Below are positions 18,476 to 27,800 of a stretch of DNA of 64,000 nt, piece after piece (the stretch's first letter is position 1; every line of letters begins with the position of its first letter). Origin of the DNA: Bacteroidaceae bacterium (lineage in GTDB: Bacteria > Bacteroidota > Bacteroidia > Bacteroidales > Bacteroidaceae); the NCBI GenBank assembly GCA_017651315.1, contig JAGCDE010000005.1:84706-148705 (forward strand), written 5' to 3'. Made by a program: the position numbers and the translations under genes. The notes beneath the pieces are model-generated. The model was not told the DNA's origin. It did no database searches and was given only the letters and a program-made list of their open reading frames with translations.

Positions 18476-19062
18476 AGCTCATGTTCTGTTATATATTCCT
18501 TAATTTTCTGTACAGCATAATGATAATTGGTCTTGAGCGTGTTGACGCTGTCGCCCACAATCTGGTGTATCTCCTCATAACTCTTATCCTCATAGTATCT
18601 GAGGTTGAACACCATCTTCTGTTTTGTCGGGAGCAATGCAATCGCCTCCTGCAGCAAAATCAGTGTCTCGTCTGCATCGGGGCTTGCCTCTGCCCTCACA
18701 CTGTCCTTAAGCGAATCTCCCAAATCATCGACCGACATGCTGTAGCCTGCACGGTTCTTGAGAAGCTTGAGACTTTCGTTTGTCGCTATCTTGTATAGCC
18801 AGGATGAGAGGGGAAACTCGTTTGAATAGGTACTGCGGTACTTATAAACGTTTATCATAGTCTCCTGAAGAGCATCCTCGGCATCATCGTGTGCCACCAC
18901 CATCCTACGGATATGCCAATACAGGGGTTCACCGTATTTCTTCATGATGAGGCGCACAGCCTCCTCCACGTGATTGTCATCACACAGCAGACGGGCAATG
19001 GATTCATCGCTCACTGAAAGAGATCCCTGACTGTTCATGCTGTCACTTCGATCACGTTTCAT
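18472..19062 (-). CDS. ECF-type RNA polymerase sigma factor
   Basis: This 196-residue protein has sigma region 2 (DDAEDALQETMINVYKYRS, then FPLSSWLYKIATNESL) and region 4 (LPTKQKMVFNLRYYEDKSYEE, then SVNTLKTNYHYAVQKIKEYI). It would redirect RNA polymerase to a small set of promoters, released from the membrane protein encoded next. The first ~30 residues form a short extension before region 2. It is the first gene of a three-gene leftward operon. The GH30-GH43-GH43 genes lie just upstream in the same direction, separated by a hairpin. Whether it controls the polysaccharide locus or envelope stress cannot be decided from sequence. Confidence 0.92.
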   Translation of the reverse strand: MKRDRSDSMNSQGSLSVSDESIARLLCDDNHVEEAVRLIMKKYGEPLYWHIRRMVVAHDDAEDALQETMINVYKYRSTYSNEFPLSSWLYKIATNESLKLLKNRAGYSMSVDDLGDSLKDSVRAEASPDADETLILLQEAIALLPTKQKMVFNLRYYEDKSYEEIHQIVGDSVNTLKTNYHYAVQKIKEYITEHEL

Positions 19063-19132
19063 CCTTATTATAATGTGTCGCTACGAAAGTTAAATTATTA
19101 TTGTTTTTTAACATTGGCGTTGACTCCCTCCG

Positions 19133-19176
19133 GTGTGCATTGGCATTTGTCTTTCGAAGCCAATGCCAATGCACAC
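19133..19176 (-). terminator. Long hairpin after the GH43 pair
   Basis: A perfect 15-bp stem (gtgtgcattggcatt / aatgccaatgcacac) with a 14-base loop lies 28 bases past the GH43 stop on the minus strand. No T-run follows directly, so some read-through into the sigma operon is possible. Confidence 0.55.
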
Positions 19177-19203
19177 ACCTGAGTAAAGTCTCCTGGCCAT
19201 CCG

Positions 19204-20838
19204 TCAATATGCTTCCTGACGGAAATAGTCAAAATCAGCATAGCCACCGGCCTGTTTGGTGCAGAAACTGTACAGACCAGTGCGGTATCCGGTGAAGTAG
19301 TCCAGGCTGAAAGACATCTGGAGTGTAGCATCCACATCCTTCCAGTCCTTGCCGTCTAAGGAATAGCTCATGAAAGCCTGGTCGGCACGCTCGCCCTCGG
19401 CCTGCGGAGTGAAGACATAGCGTATCTTGAGCCAAACCTTGTCCTGGGTGAGAGCCACACGGAGAGCTTCAGTATCGGGACTGGGAGCGTTTTCAGCCTG
19501 CGGTCCGGGACGGCGGCGCCCCATGTTGCGGTGAGTCATGGCTACCAGGCTCTTGGAGCCGTTGTCATCCACCTCAACACCTATAGTGCAGTAGTTGCTC
19601 TGGAAAGCAATAATACCGGCTCTGTCACCGGGTTTCATGCCTGAGGCGTCCAAAAGTACCTCGCTGTAGCAGCGGGGACCTACAGTGCGCTGGGTGAGGG
19701 TGTTGCGGGCATTCATCACGTTTGTGGCAATCTGTCCGGTCTTGAGACGGAGCCATCCCTTGCGCTCGGTCACTGACCATGCGCTGTTGTCAGGCTTGTG
19801 GTTCCACTGCCAGACCAGATCAAGCTCGTTCTTCTTATAGTTGAACTCGTCATTGTCCCAGGTGCGGTTCTTGCCGCTCTCCGGCAGGTTCACGGTAAAC
19901 TGCTTTACAGGTTTTGTGTCATCGCCAAGGATGGGCCAGCCATCCACCCATGTCACAGGCTGGAGAGTGGGGATACGGCCCACTGCACCGTGATCCTGGA
20001 ACATCATGGCATACCAGTCACCTTTCTGAGTCTCAATTATACCGCCCTGAGCCACACCGTCACCACGGCCGTCAAACGGACCGCTCAGAATGACCTTCCT
20101 CTCGTATGGACCAAACAGATCCTTGGAGCGCCAGCAGGTTTCGGTACGGACACCGCCGCTCGGCCAGTCAATCTCAAGGATGTAGTAGTAATCACCTATA
20201 TGATAAATATGAGCACCCTCGGCACGCAGGTTGAAACCCTGACGCGGGGAGTCAATCAGGACTTTCTCCTGAGCCCCGGCCTTGATGGCTGAGCCGTCCG
20301 GCTCCAGCTCAATGATACGGATCTCACCGTTACCCCATACTACATAGAGATGTCCGTCCTCGAACAGCATGGATGCATCGTGGAACGAACGGTTGATGAC
20401 CGAGCGTTCCCAGTTGCTCTTGGTGATGTCCTTGGTCCTGTATATGTAGGTCTTACCCTGGTCATTGGCTATGAAGAGTGCATAGAAGACACCTTTCTCA
20501 TAACGGAGTGAGGTGGCCCACTGGCCTTTGCCGTAGGCGTTGCGGCCGTTACGGAGGTTATAGACATCGTCATCCTCGATATAGTCGCATACGTAACTTA
20601 TGATTTCCCAATGAACAAGGTCCTTGGAATGCATAATGGGCACACCGGGGCAGAAATACATGGTGGTGCTCACCATGTAGTAGTCATCACCGACGCGGAT
20701 CCAGTCGTTGTCCGGGATGTCGGTATATGTGAGCGGGTTCACGCACTCGGTCACCTTGTTGCCGGTAGAGCAGCCTGAAGTGGTCAGGACTGTCAGGAAA
20801 GCGGCGGCTAAAAGCAGTCTGTGGAGTTTCATAGTCAT
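19204..20838 (-). CDS. GH43-family lipoprotein beta-xylosidase or arabinofuranosidase
   Basis: This 544-residue lipoprotein (lipobox TTSGC, Cys23 from the first Met) has a five-bladed beta-propeller of GH43. The three catalytic acids can be placed: Asp43 (IPDNDWIRVGD), Asp154 (FHDASMLFEDG) and Glu207 (NLRAEGAHIY). Residues ~340-540 form a second beta-sandwich typical of two-domain GH43 xylosidases. The start overlaps the stop of the upstream GH43 gene (ATGA), so translation is coupled; an alternative Met two codons later gives a slightly shorter signal. It would remove xylose or arabinose from oligosaccharides in the periplasm or at the surface. The subfamily resembles GH43_12-like proteins; exact specificity is uncertain. 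Confidence 0.88.
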   Translation of the reverse strand: MTMKLHRLLLAAAFLTVLTTSGCSTGNKVTECVNPLTYTDIPDNDWIRVGDDYYMVSTTMYFCPGVPIMHSKDLVHWEIISYVCDYIEDDDVYNLRNGRNAYGKGQWATSLRYEKGVFYALFIANDQGKTYIYRTKDITKSNWERSVINRSFHDASMLFEDGHLYVVWGNGEIRIIELEPDGSAIKAGAQEKVLIDSPRQGFNLRAEGAHIYHIGDYYYILEIDWPSGGVRTETCWRSKDLFGPYERKVILSGPFDGRGDGVAQGGIIETQKGDWYAMMFQDHGAVGRIPTLQPVTWVDGWPILGDDTKPVKQFTVNLPESGKNRTWDNDEFNYKKNELDLVWQWNHKPDNSAWSVTERKGWLRLKTGQIATNVMNARNTLTQRTVGPRCYSEVLLDASGMKPGDRAGIIAFQSNYCTIGVEVDDNGSKSLVAMTHRNMGRRRPGPQAENAPSPDTEALRVALTQDKVWLKIRYVFTPQAEGERADQAFMSYSLDGKDWKDVDATLQMSFSLDYFTGYRTGLYSFCTKQAGGYADFDYFRQEAY

Positions 20839-22187
20839 TCGAATGTGAGCCAGTCAACTTGAACCTTGCCTGCAGTAGCCATACGGACTTTCAGATGGTG
20901 GATACCCTTCTTTGCACCCGAAACCTTGCCTGATACTGTCACGAACTGACGGTCAGCGGGAACATCGACAGTAGCTATGACATTGTCATCCTGGAGAATC
21001 TCAAGAGTACCGGCCGACGGGGGAACAACCTTGACGGTAACCTTCTTGGGAGCTTTCTTGAAATCAACGGTATTGTACTTGGCCCATGCGCCCTTCTCGT
21101 AGAACACGGTCTTCCAGCCGGCGAAATAGTTGCTCGGCTCAAGATAGGCGATAGAGTCACCGGAAGCGCTCAACTGGGTGTAGCGGTCAAGCTGGATCTG
21201 ACTCTTGGAGTCAGTCACGCCTATTCCGCGCAGGGTGGGCTTGACCATACGGATGGTGCCGTCGGGCTCAAAGAAAATACTGTCGGCGCATACTGAGCGG
21301 TTCTTGTCAAAATCGGGTGAGAACTCATTGTGGTGGTAGAACAGGTATGTCTGGCCCTTGAACTCGATAATCGAGTGGTGGTTGGTCCAGCAATGGTTGG
21401 CATGCTCCTCAAAGAATACTCCCATGAACTTGTAGGGACCGAAGATGTTGTCGGCCATGCAGTATGCGAGAACCTCCTCCACATCGCGTGCCCACGGGAA
21501 GGTCATGTAGTACTTGCCGTTGTGCTTGTAGAGGTACGGACCCTCCACAAGACCCTTGGTGGGAACCTCCTCCACGCGGTGGCGGTCAGCGGGATCGGTA
21601 GATATTGACTTCCAGTCAGGGTTCAGCTTGGTGATGGTTATACCAGGCATTACCAGATAGCCGGTTCCGTCATCGTCAACAAAGATGCAGGGGTCGATAC
21701 CGCCTACACCCTCGATCGGGGTGGCCTCCGGAGTATAGGGGCCTTCGGGATAATCCGATGTGCAGATACCTACGCGGTTGCCGCCGAATCCACGGCGTCC
21801 GTCGGCGCTCGGCTGCGGTTTGGCTCCTGCGGGGAAGAAGAAATAATACTTGCCGTTGTTGGGGTTCTGCTTGCAGTCGGGCGCCCACATGGAATAACCG
21901 GATGCGTTCACCCATGGTGCGCTCCACTGATCGACAATCATGCCGTTGTCGGTCCAGTCGGTCAGGTTGCTTGAAGAGAACACATGATAGTCAGCCATGC
22001 AGAACCAATCCTTGCGGGCATATTCTGCAGGAGCCTTGATGTCATGCGACGGGAATACATACACTTTGTCACCCACCACAAGCGCGGAGGGGTCGGCCGA
22101 GAACTGGTCCCTTACGATGGGGTTCTGTGCCGATACTGCTGCCGACGCTAACGCCACAACAGCCATAGTCAGAAATCTTGCTTTCAT
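20835..22187 (-). CDS. GH43-family enzyme with C-terminal CBM6-like domain
   Basis: This 450-residue protein has a signal peptide (residues 1-20, AAVSA). The GH43 catalytic acids appear as Asp32 (SADPSALVVGD), Asp165 (GGIDPCIFVDDDG) and Glu215 (LVEGPYLYKHNGKYY). Residues ~325-450 match a CBM6-like jelly roll (YTQLSASG near the start; KKGIHHLKVRMATAGKVQVDWLTFE at the end in two stretches). GH43-CBM6 enzymes act on xylan side chains or xylo-oligosaccharides. It follows the GH30 gene by 18 bases and is translationally coupled to the next GH43, so GH30-GH43-GH43 form one operon. Confidence 0.9.
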   Translation of the reverse strand: MKARFLTMAVVALASAAVSAQNPIVRDQFSADPSALVVGDKVYVFPSHDIKAPAEYARKDWFCMADYHVFSSSNLTDWTDNGMIVDQWSAPWVNASGYSMWAPDCKQNPNNGKYYFFFPAGAKPQPSADGRRGFGGNRVGICTSDYPEGPYTPEATPIEGVGGIDPCIFVDDDGTGYLVMPGITITKLNPDWKSISTDPADRHRVEEVPTKGLVEGPYLYKHNGKYYMTFPWARDVEEVLAYCMADNIFGPYKFMGVFFEEHANHCWTNHHSIIEFKGQTYLFYHHNEFSPDFDKNRSVCADSIFFEPDGTIRMVKPTLRGIGVTDSKSQIQLDRYTQLSASGDSIAYLEPSNYFAGWKTVFYEKGAWAKYNTVDFKKAPKKVTVKVVPPSAGTLEILQDDNVIATVDVPADRQFVTVSGKVSGAKKGIHHLKVRMATAGKVQVDWLTFE

Positions 22188-22205
22188 TTTTAAAATATTG
22201 ATTGG

Positions 22206-24731
22206 TTATTGAATTATAGTTTTCCTTACCTTGCGGGTACCGTCAGGATAGACGGTCTCCTCCATGTATATTCCCTTTCCCGGTTCAGGTTCAAGGCACT
22301 CCCTGCCGTTAAGGTAATAGAGCCTGAGCGTAGCACCGGCATCTGACACAGGAAGTTGCCGTACGCCTGTAGCTACCTTGAATGATACCGTGAACGATAT
22401 CGGCTCCTTGACCTTCACGGAGTAGCTGTTGGCTGTAACCGATGCGGTCACATCCGTTCCGTTCATGATCAGCCTGTCAAGTTCAAACCCCTCATCGGGA
22501 ACTATGGTAAGCTTTACGGACCTGTTGTAAAGCACGCTTCCGGCATTCAGTGTCGCACTGCCGTGTTCCCCGCAATCAACCGTCACGCTTATCAAAGACT
22601 GTTCGAAACGGGCCTCGAGGGTTCTGTCACCCTTTATAACGAAGGTATATTCCAAATCGGAGCATACCAGGGAGTCTTTCTCATACCAGCCGGTAAACTC
22701 ATACCTCTCCTTTGAGACATCGGCCACCACAGTGATGGTATCGAGATATCTGGTGTCGGGATTTATGACAGAACCTTTTATATGAGCCCCGCCTCCGAAA
22801 GTTGACTTGAGAGTGATGTTGAAATTCCGTCCGATGAAACGGGGTCTTACGGTAACCGGTCCGGTCACGCATATCCTGAGGACGGAATCCTCAGTCACGA
22901 CAAGGGAGTCCCCTAACTCCCATCCCGACACGCAGTAGCCCCAGTCGGGAACGGCTTTCAGGAACGCTGAGTCACCATGTGCATACTCCCCTGTGCCCTC
23001 AACTCCTCCAAAGGCGGTCTCAGCTGCTTTGACAAGGTAGCGGTTAATCTCCACTATGGCATTGAAGGTCATGTTCCCCTTTGCGGTTCCCGTGTATGGA
23101 TTGGAGAATAGGGTGTCACCGGTCTCTGTAACCCAGAAGAGGAAACGGTAGCCTTCCTCCGGTTCGGCAAGGATTGTGAACGGCTCCCCCTCATCATATA
23201 TACCCGAACCGGTCACCACAACACCCTTGACCGGGGGTATTGCTACACCATATATATTATCGGTGCTGAAAAGAGCCGTGAGTCTTATATCGTTCTCCAC
23301 CTCGAAACTTAGGGTAGGGTTGCTGCCTATTACCATGGTATCGGCCATCCAGCAGATGAACCTGCTTCCCTCGGCGGGAACAGCCGTTATTACAGCTGTG
23401 TCACCGTATGGATATTTTCCGGCTCCCCCGGTACTGCCTTCACCCTTGACATCGAGGAGGACCTCCCCCATGGTGGCCCTCGCGAAAACGAAAGTGCACA
23501 CACTGTACTCAGGTACTTTCTCCACCGGGGCGACACTCTTTTCCGAATATGAAAGAGTGCTTTTCTTCATGTTCACGGTCTCATCGGTCACCACTGAAAG
23601 TCCGCTCTTGGTCTCGAACGGAAGCCTGAAGGTCATGTCATATTCATTCTGGGTGGGGTTCATTACCATGAATATTATGCTGTCACCGGTAACGGAACGG
23701 TAGGCCGAGCCATAAACCCCGCTTGTTCCGCTGAACGAATGCTGGATGCGTGTGGTTCCTGACACATACTTTGCAAAATGTGACAGAATGTATCCCCGCT
23801 TGGTTATCTGTCCGTTCACGGTGCCGTAGTTACCGTCGCCCATGCATCCGTAGTAACGTTTGAGCGAATAGTGGACCCATGCGCTCATGTTGGCCAGCAT
23901 GGCATCATTCACGCTTTTGGCAAACAGGAACCCGTCATCCTTCCAGTTGATGTTCTGCCCCTGATTCTCCTGACGGTCGTTTATAAGGTATTCCGTCATC
24001 CAGACTTCCTTGCCCTTCTGCTCGGCCAAAGGATACGAGGAACCGTTCCATCCGTAGAAATGGCCTCCTACAATATCGAGTTCCTTGCATGCATCAGGGT
24101 CGTTCAGGATAGGGTCTATATAGGAATGGGTGAAATGAACATCCTCCGGGCATATTATCTGTGCGTTGATCCTACTGCCATATTTCTTGAGGAAGTTCAC
24201 GAACTCGGCACTTGTCCATACGCAGCTCTGGTAGCTGGTTGACCAGTCCGGCTCGTTCTGAAGGGAGATGCCGTCAATAGTTACACCGTTGTCCTTCATC
24301 TTGGAAATGAAGCGGTTAAGGAAATCAGCCCAGTCTGCATAGCGGCTCTCAAGCAGGTGCCCCCCGTTGCTGTCGGAGTTGTTGTCTTTCCAGCTGGCAG
24401 GGGGGCTCCAGGGCGATGCGAATATGTATGCGCCGTATTTCTCGGCTCTCCTGGCATTGGCCACGGCACTGTTCCATGACCATTCGGAGTTACCTATGTA
24501 AAGACGCATTATGTTGTATCCAAGCTGGTTCTCACCCTTTCCGTACATCTTGTCTATATCGGAATCACCTAACCAGTAACTCCATGTCGGACTTGGGGAG
24601 AAACCTCCGAAACCTGACACGTGCTGGTATCCTATCCTTGGGTTCACGCTTACAGAGGCACTTCTGGCAGCCTCAGCCCATAAATGACAGAACAGGACAG
24701 GAATAAAAGTAATCAACAGACGTTTAAGCAT
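22206..24731 (-). CDS. GH30 subfamily 8-like glucuronoxylanase with C-terminal repeats and sorting tail
   Basis: This 841-residue secreted enzyme would cut the beta-1,4-xylan backbone near (methyl)glucuronic acid branches. The catalytic barrel covers ~25-420, with acid/base Glu160 (LQNEPDW) and nucleophile Glu247 (WMTEYL). The loop SLKRYYG aligns with the RRSYG loop that binds glucuronate in characterised XynC-type enzymes, keeping its Arg and Tyr. Residues ~425-790 hold several InlB-B-like beta repeats (FICWMADTM, YRFLFWVTETGD, YEFTGWYEKDS), probably spacers or binding modules. The C terminus (LYYLNGREC ... DGTRKVRKTIIQ) is the same kind of tail as in P1-P3 and CotH. It is the first gene of the GH30-GH43-GH43 operon, with only 123 bp between it and P3. 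Confidence 0.9.
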   Translation of the reverse strand: MLKRLLITFIPVLFCHLWAEAARSASVSVNPRIGYQHVSGFGGFSPSPTWSYWLGDSDIDKMYGKGENQLGYNIMRLYIGNSEWSWNSAVANARRAEKYGAYIFASPWSPPASWKDNNSDSNGGHLLESRYADWADFLNRFISKMKDNGVTIDGISLQNEPDWSTSYQSCVWTSAEFVNFLKKYGSRINAQIICPEDVHFTHSYIDPILNDPDACKELDIVGGHFYGWNGSSYPLAEQKGKEVWMTEYLINDRQENQGQNINWKDDGFLFAKSVNDAMLANMSAWVHYSLKRYYGCMGDGNYGTVNGQITKRGYILSHFAKYVSGTTRIQHSFSGTSGVYGSAYRSVTGDSIIFMVMNPTQNEYDMTFRLPFETKSGLSVVTDETVNMKKSTLSYSEKSVAPVEKVPEYSVCTFVFARATMGEVLLDVKGEGSTGGAGKYPYGDTAVITAVPAEGSRFICWMADTMVIGSNPTLSFEVENDIRLTALFSTDNIYGVAIPPVKGVVVTGSGIYDEGEPFTILAEPEEGYRFLFWVTETGDTLFSNPYTGTAKGNMTFNAIVEINRYLVKAAETAFGGVEGTGEYAHGDSAFLKAVPDWGYCVSGWELGDSLVVTEDSVLRICVTGPVTVRPRFIGRNFNITLKSTFGGGAHIKGSVINPDTRYLDTITVVADVSKERYEFTGWYEKDSLVCSDLEYTFVIKGDRTLEARFEQSLISVTVDCGEHGSATLNAGSVLYNRSVKLTIVPDEGFELDRLIMNGTDVTASVTANSYSVKVKEPISFTVSFKVATGVRQLPVSDAGATLRLYYLNGRECLEPEPGKGIYMEETVYPDGTRKVRKTIIQ

Positions 24732-24797
24732 GACAGATGTGATTTAGAGCAAAGATATTACTATTTTTCCAAAAACAAGGCCTACCGGAAAAAAACA

Positions 24798-24832
24798 ATC
24801 GGCGGAGAGTCCTGATTGGACTCCCCGCCGAT
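24798..24832 (-). terminator. Rho-independent terminator after P3
   Basis: A 15-bp stem with one mismatch (arms 24798-24812 and 24818-24832) reads, on the minus strand, into tgtttttttcc. It isolates P3 from the GH30 operon, which therefore needs its own promoter in the next ~60 bp. Confidence 0.88.
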
Positions 24833-24854
24833 ATTGTCATTCAGGTTAATCAGG

Positions 24855-27800
24855 TTACTTTACAAGAATCTTCTCAACCTTACGTGCACCGTTCTTCCCG
24901 GTGGTAACCCTGATGGAGATACCCTCAGGCTGTGAGGTGCCGATACCGCCCAGGTTGTAGTACTTCACGTCGGCATCTGACTCGACAGGAGCAACCTTTG
25001 TCTTGATTTCGGCTATCTCGGCATCAATCTTAGCAATCTCAGCGGCGTAGTCAACAGGATCAACGGAGATCAGGGTCAGTGACCAGTCGTCAAGCCTTGA
25101 CCATGCGTTGCAACCGGTGTGGAGAGCGGTCAGGTCGAGCTTGTTGTCTGTCACGACAATGTTCTCCCAGAAGTTGTCAACAGCATTCTGACCCTTGTCG
25201 GCAATCAGAGTGTCGCCGTTTGCGATCACATGCTGCTTCTCCTTGTTCTCTTCACCTGCACCGAACTTGACACCCAGAGTATAGACACCGTTGGGCAGGT
25301 CAATCACGGTCTGCTTCAGAGTGTAGCTTGAACTCCAGTCAGCTGCGATACCACCAGCCTTGGCATAGCCGGGCTCGGCATAGCTACCGCCGTCGATACC
25401 GTTAGGACCGACTGCTGCATGTACGCTACCGGTTGTCTGGACGCTCCAACCCGGGAACACATCGTCAACGAACTCAGTACCGGCTATGATTCTCCAGCTG
25501 GTGCGGCCTGCGTATGCATAGTAGTAATCCTCAATCTGGTTACCGAGTGTACCCACCATATAGAGGCCGGCATTACGGATGAATCCGGTGTAGTCAATAC
25601 CCTCAGCAGGTATCTCCAACTCGTCAGCGGCGAGCTTCTGATACAGAGCCTTGTTGATCTCAAGCTTCAGCAGCTTGGCCAGGTTCTGGTCATCCTCGAT
25701 GTTGGCTTTGTAAATAGCGTTGACTTCGTCGCCGAGAGCAACCTCAAGGTCAGCTGCGAGGCCATAGAGGCTCTTGAGCTGTGCGGTCTCCAGGTCGTAG
25801 GTGGTGGCTACGTTCGAAGCCTTGTCGATGGCGGCCTGAACTGCATCGGTGGCAGCCTTCAGCTCATCGTCGGTAACAGCGATCCTGTCAACGTCCTTGT
25901 ACTGCTCGTAAGTGCCGATCAGGGCTACCAGAGCGTCCAGGTTCTGCAGGTTAGCGTTATTGTCATAGGTTACCTTTGCGTTGGCGATAGTGCTGTTGAA
26001 CTTGTCGATGGCGTCGCAGCGGTCGGTCATGGCCTTGGTGGCTGCGGTCACCTCAGCGGTGATGGCGGTCAGGGCATCGTTGTCCTTGACGGTCACATCA
26101 AGATCCTTGTACTCGGCAATCTTGGCCACGAGGTCCTTGTAGGCCACGAGCTGGTTGTAACCGGTTGAGTCGGTATAGACAGCCTCCTTAGCCTCGGCTG
26201 CGGCATACTCGCTGTAGAACTTGTCAACAATGTTGACGCGCTCACCCATTGCGGTAGTAGCATCCTTGATGGTCTTGGTGGCCTTCTCGTAAGCCGAAGG
26301 AGCGGTGTGCTTGAAGTCCTTGTACTCGTCGATGACACCCTTGAACTCATCAAGGTTGGCACCGCTGTACTTCCTGTCAGCTTCGGCGGTTGCCAGCTGA
26401 GCATCTGCGGCAGCCTGTGCGTCCTCAAGCATCTGGATGTACTTGAAGGCCTCTGAGTACTGGTTGCTCAACTCTATGCCGCCGATGACGACACCTGCCC
26501 AGTTGTTGCTCTTCGGAGTGAAGAAGTCAATCTGGTAGCTGCCCTTGGCATCAATCGTAAAGTCGAAGCTTGCGCTTGTAAAGTTGGAAACGACGTAGCG
26601 GCCTGTGTTGGCGGTTGAACTGCCGATATTCTGCTCAGGCTTGATCTTGCCGATAGGCTGTGCGGGACGCTCTTCGCCTACAGGATATACATATACGCTT
26701 GTGGTCGGAGTACCATCCCATCCGAACATCTTGAATGACAGTCTGTAGTCACCGGGCTCAAGTGGCAATGAATAGCCTTCGGTAGAGCCGTAGCTGATGA
26801 CAGCGTCAACACTTGTGCCACGCGGGCAGCTGTAGAAGCCACGGGTGAAGGCACCTCCTGCACCGAAGAAATACATACGGCTGCGGCCTGAAACTGTCTC
26901 ACCGGTACCGGTCTGTCCGGCTGCACCGCAATTCTGGTCGTAAGCTGTCCAACCGAGAGGTATGCACTGGCTCTTATGGTCATCGCCGGTCCATACGGGC
27001 TCTGAACGATAGAAGAACTGGGGACGTCCGGCTGTGCTCAGGTCACCGAATGTGAGGGTGAATGTCTCAGGTGCTGAAGGCTGGTACTGGTCGCCGGAGC
27101 CTGCGCGGGCGTTCATGACTGTGAAGTCGCAGTCACCGCTCAGAGGAGCAAGGCCTGCGGGACGCTTGAAGGTGACGGTGAAGGTCTCGGGATCATAGGC
27201 GCTCGGGGTCCATATCTCATCCTTCATCCTGACAATGACGTTGTAGTCATCCTTGGTGCCGTCCTTGAGGTTGGCATATACATCCTTTGAGAAGGTAACA
27301 TCCACGGTCTCGGTGTTCGGATCCAGGTTGAACGAACCCTTTTCGGGAGCTGTGACCTTAACTATAGGAGCGATGTAGAGCCTTGAAATGGCGAACACGT
27401 CCGGGTTGTAAACTGCGAACTCGTTCTCGAAATCAGGAACGATCTTGCCGGCATTCACCCATGCGGTGTCGAGTGAATAGGGATAGAGAGAACCGGTATA
27501 TTTGAGCTGGAGAGCGGGATCTGTCGGGTTCTTCAGGCTCAGGCGGACATTCTCCAGACCCTCGAAGGAGTCGTCATCCAGCCAGATGTAGAGATAGCCG
27601 TCATCATGATACTCGGCTGACATTACATCAAGTTCGTACGGTTCACCTGCATACTCTGCTGTCAGCGAGAAATACTCACCCGGGAGTTCCACTGCACCTG
27701 CGGGGTCAGCCTTGGCAATATCACCAAGGTTAGTCTGGTAGCCGAAGTTCACGCGGAGAATGTCGGCGTTATACTCGGCACCGCCGATGGTTGACTTGTA

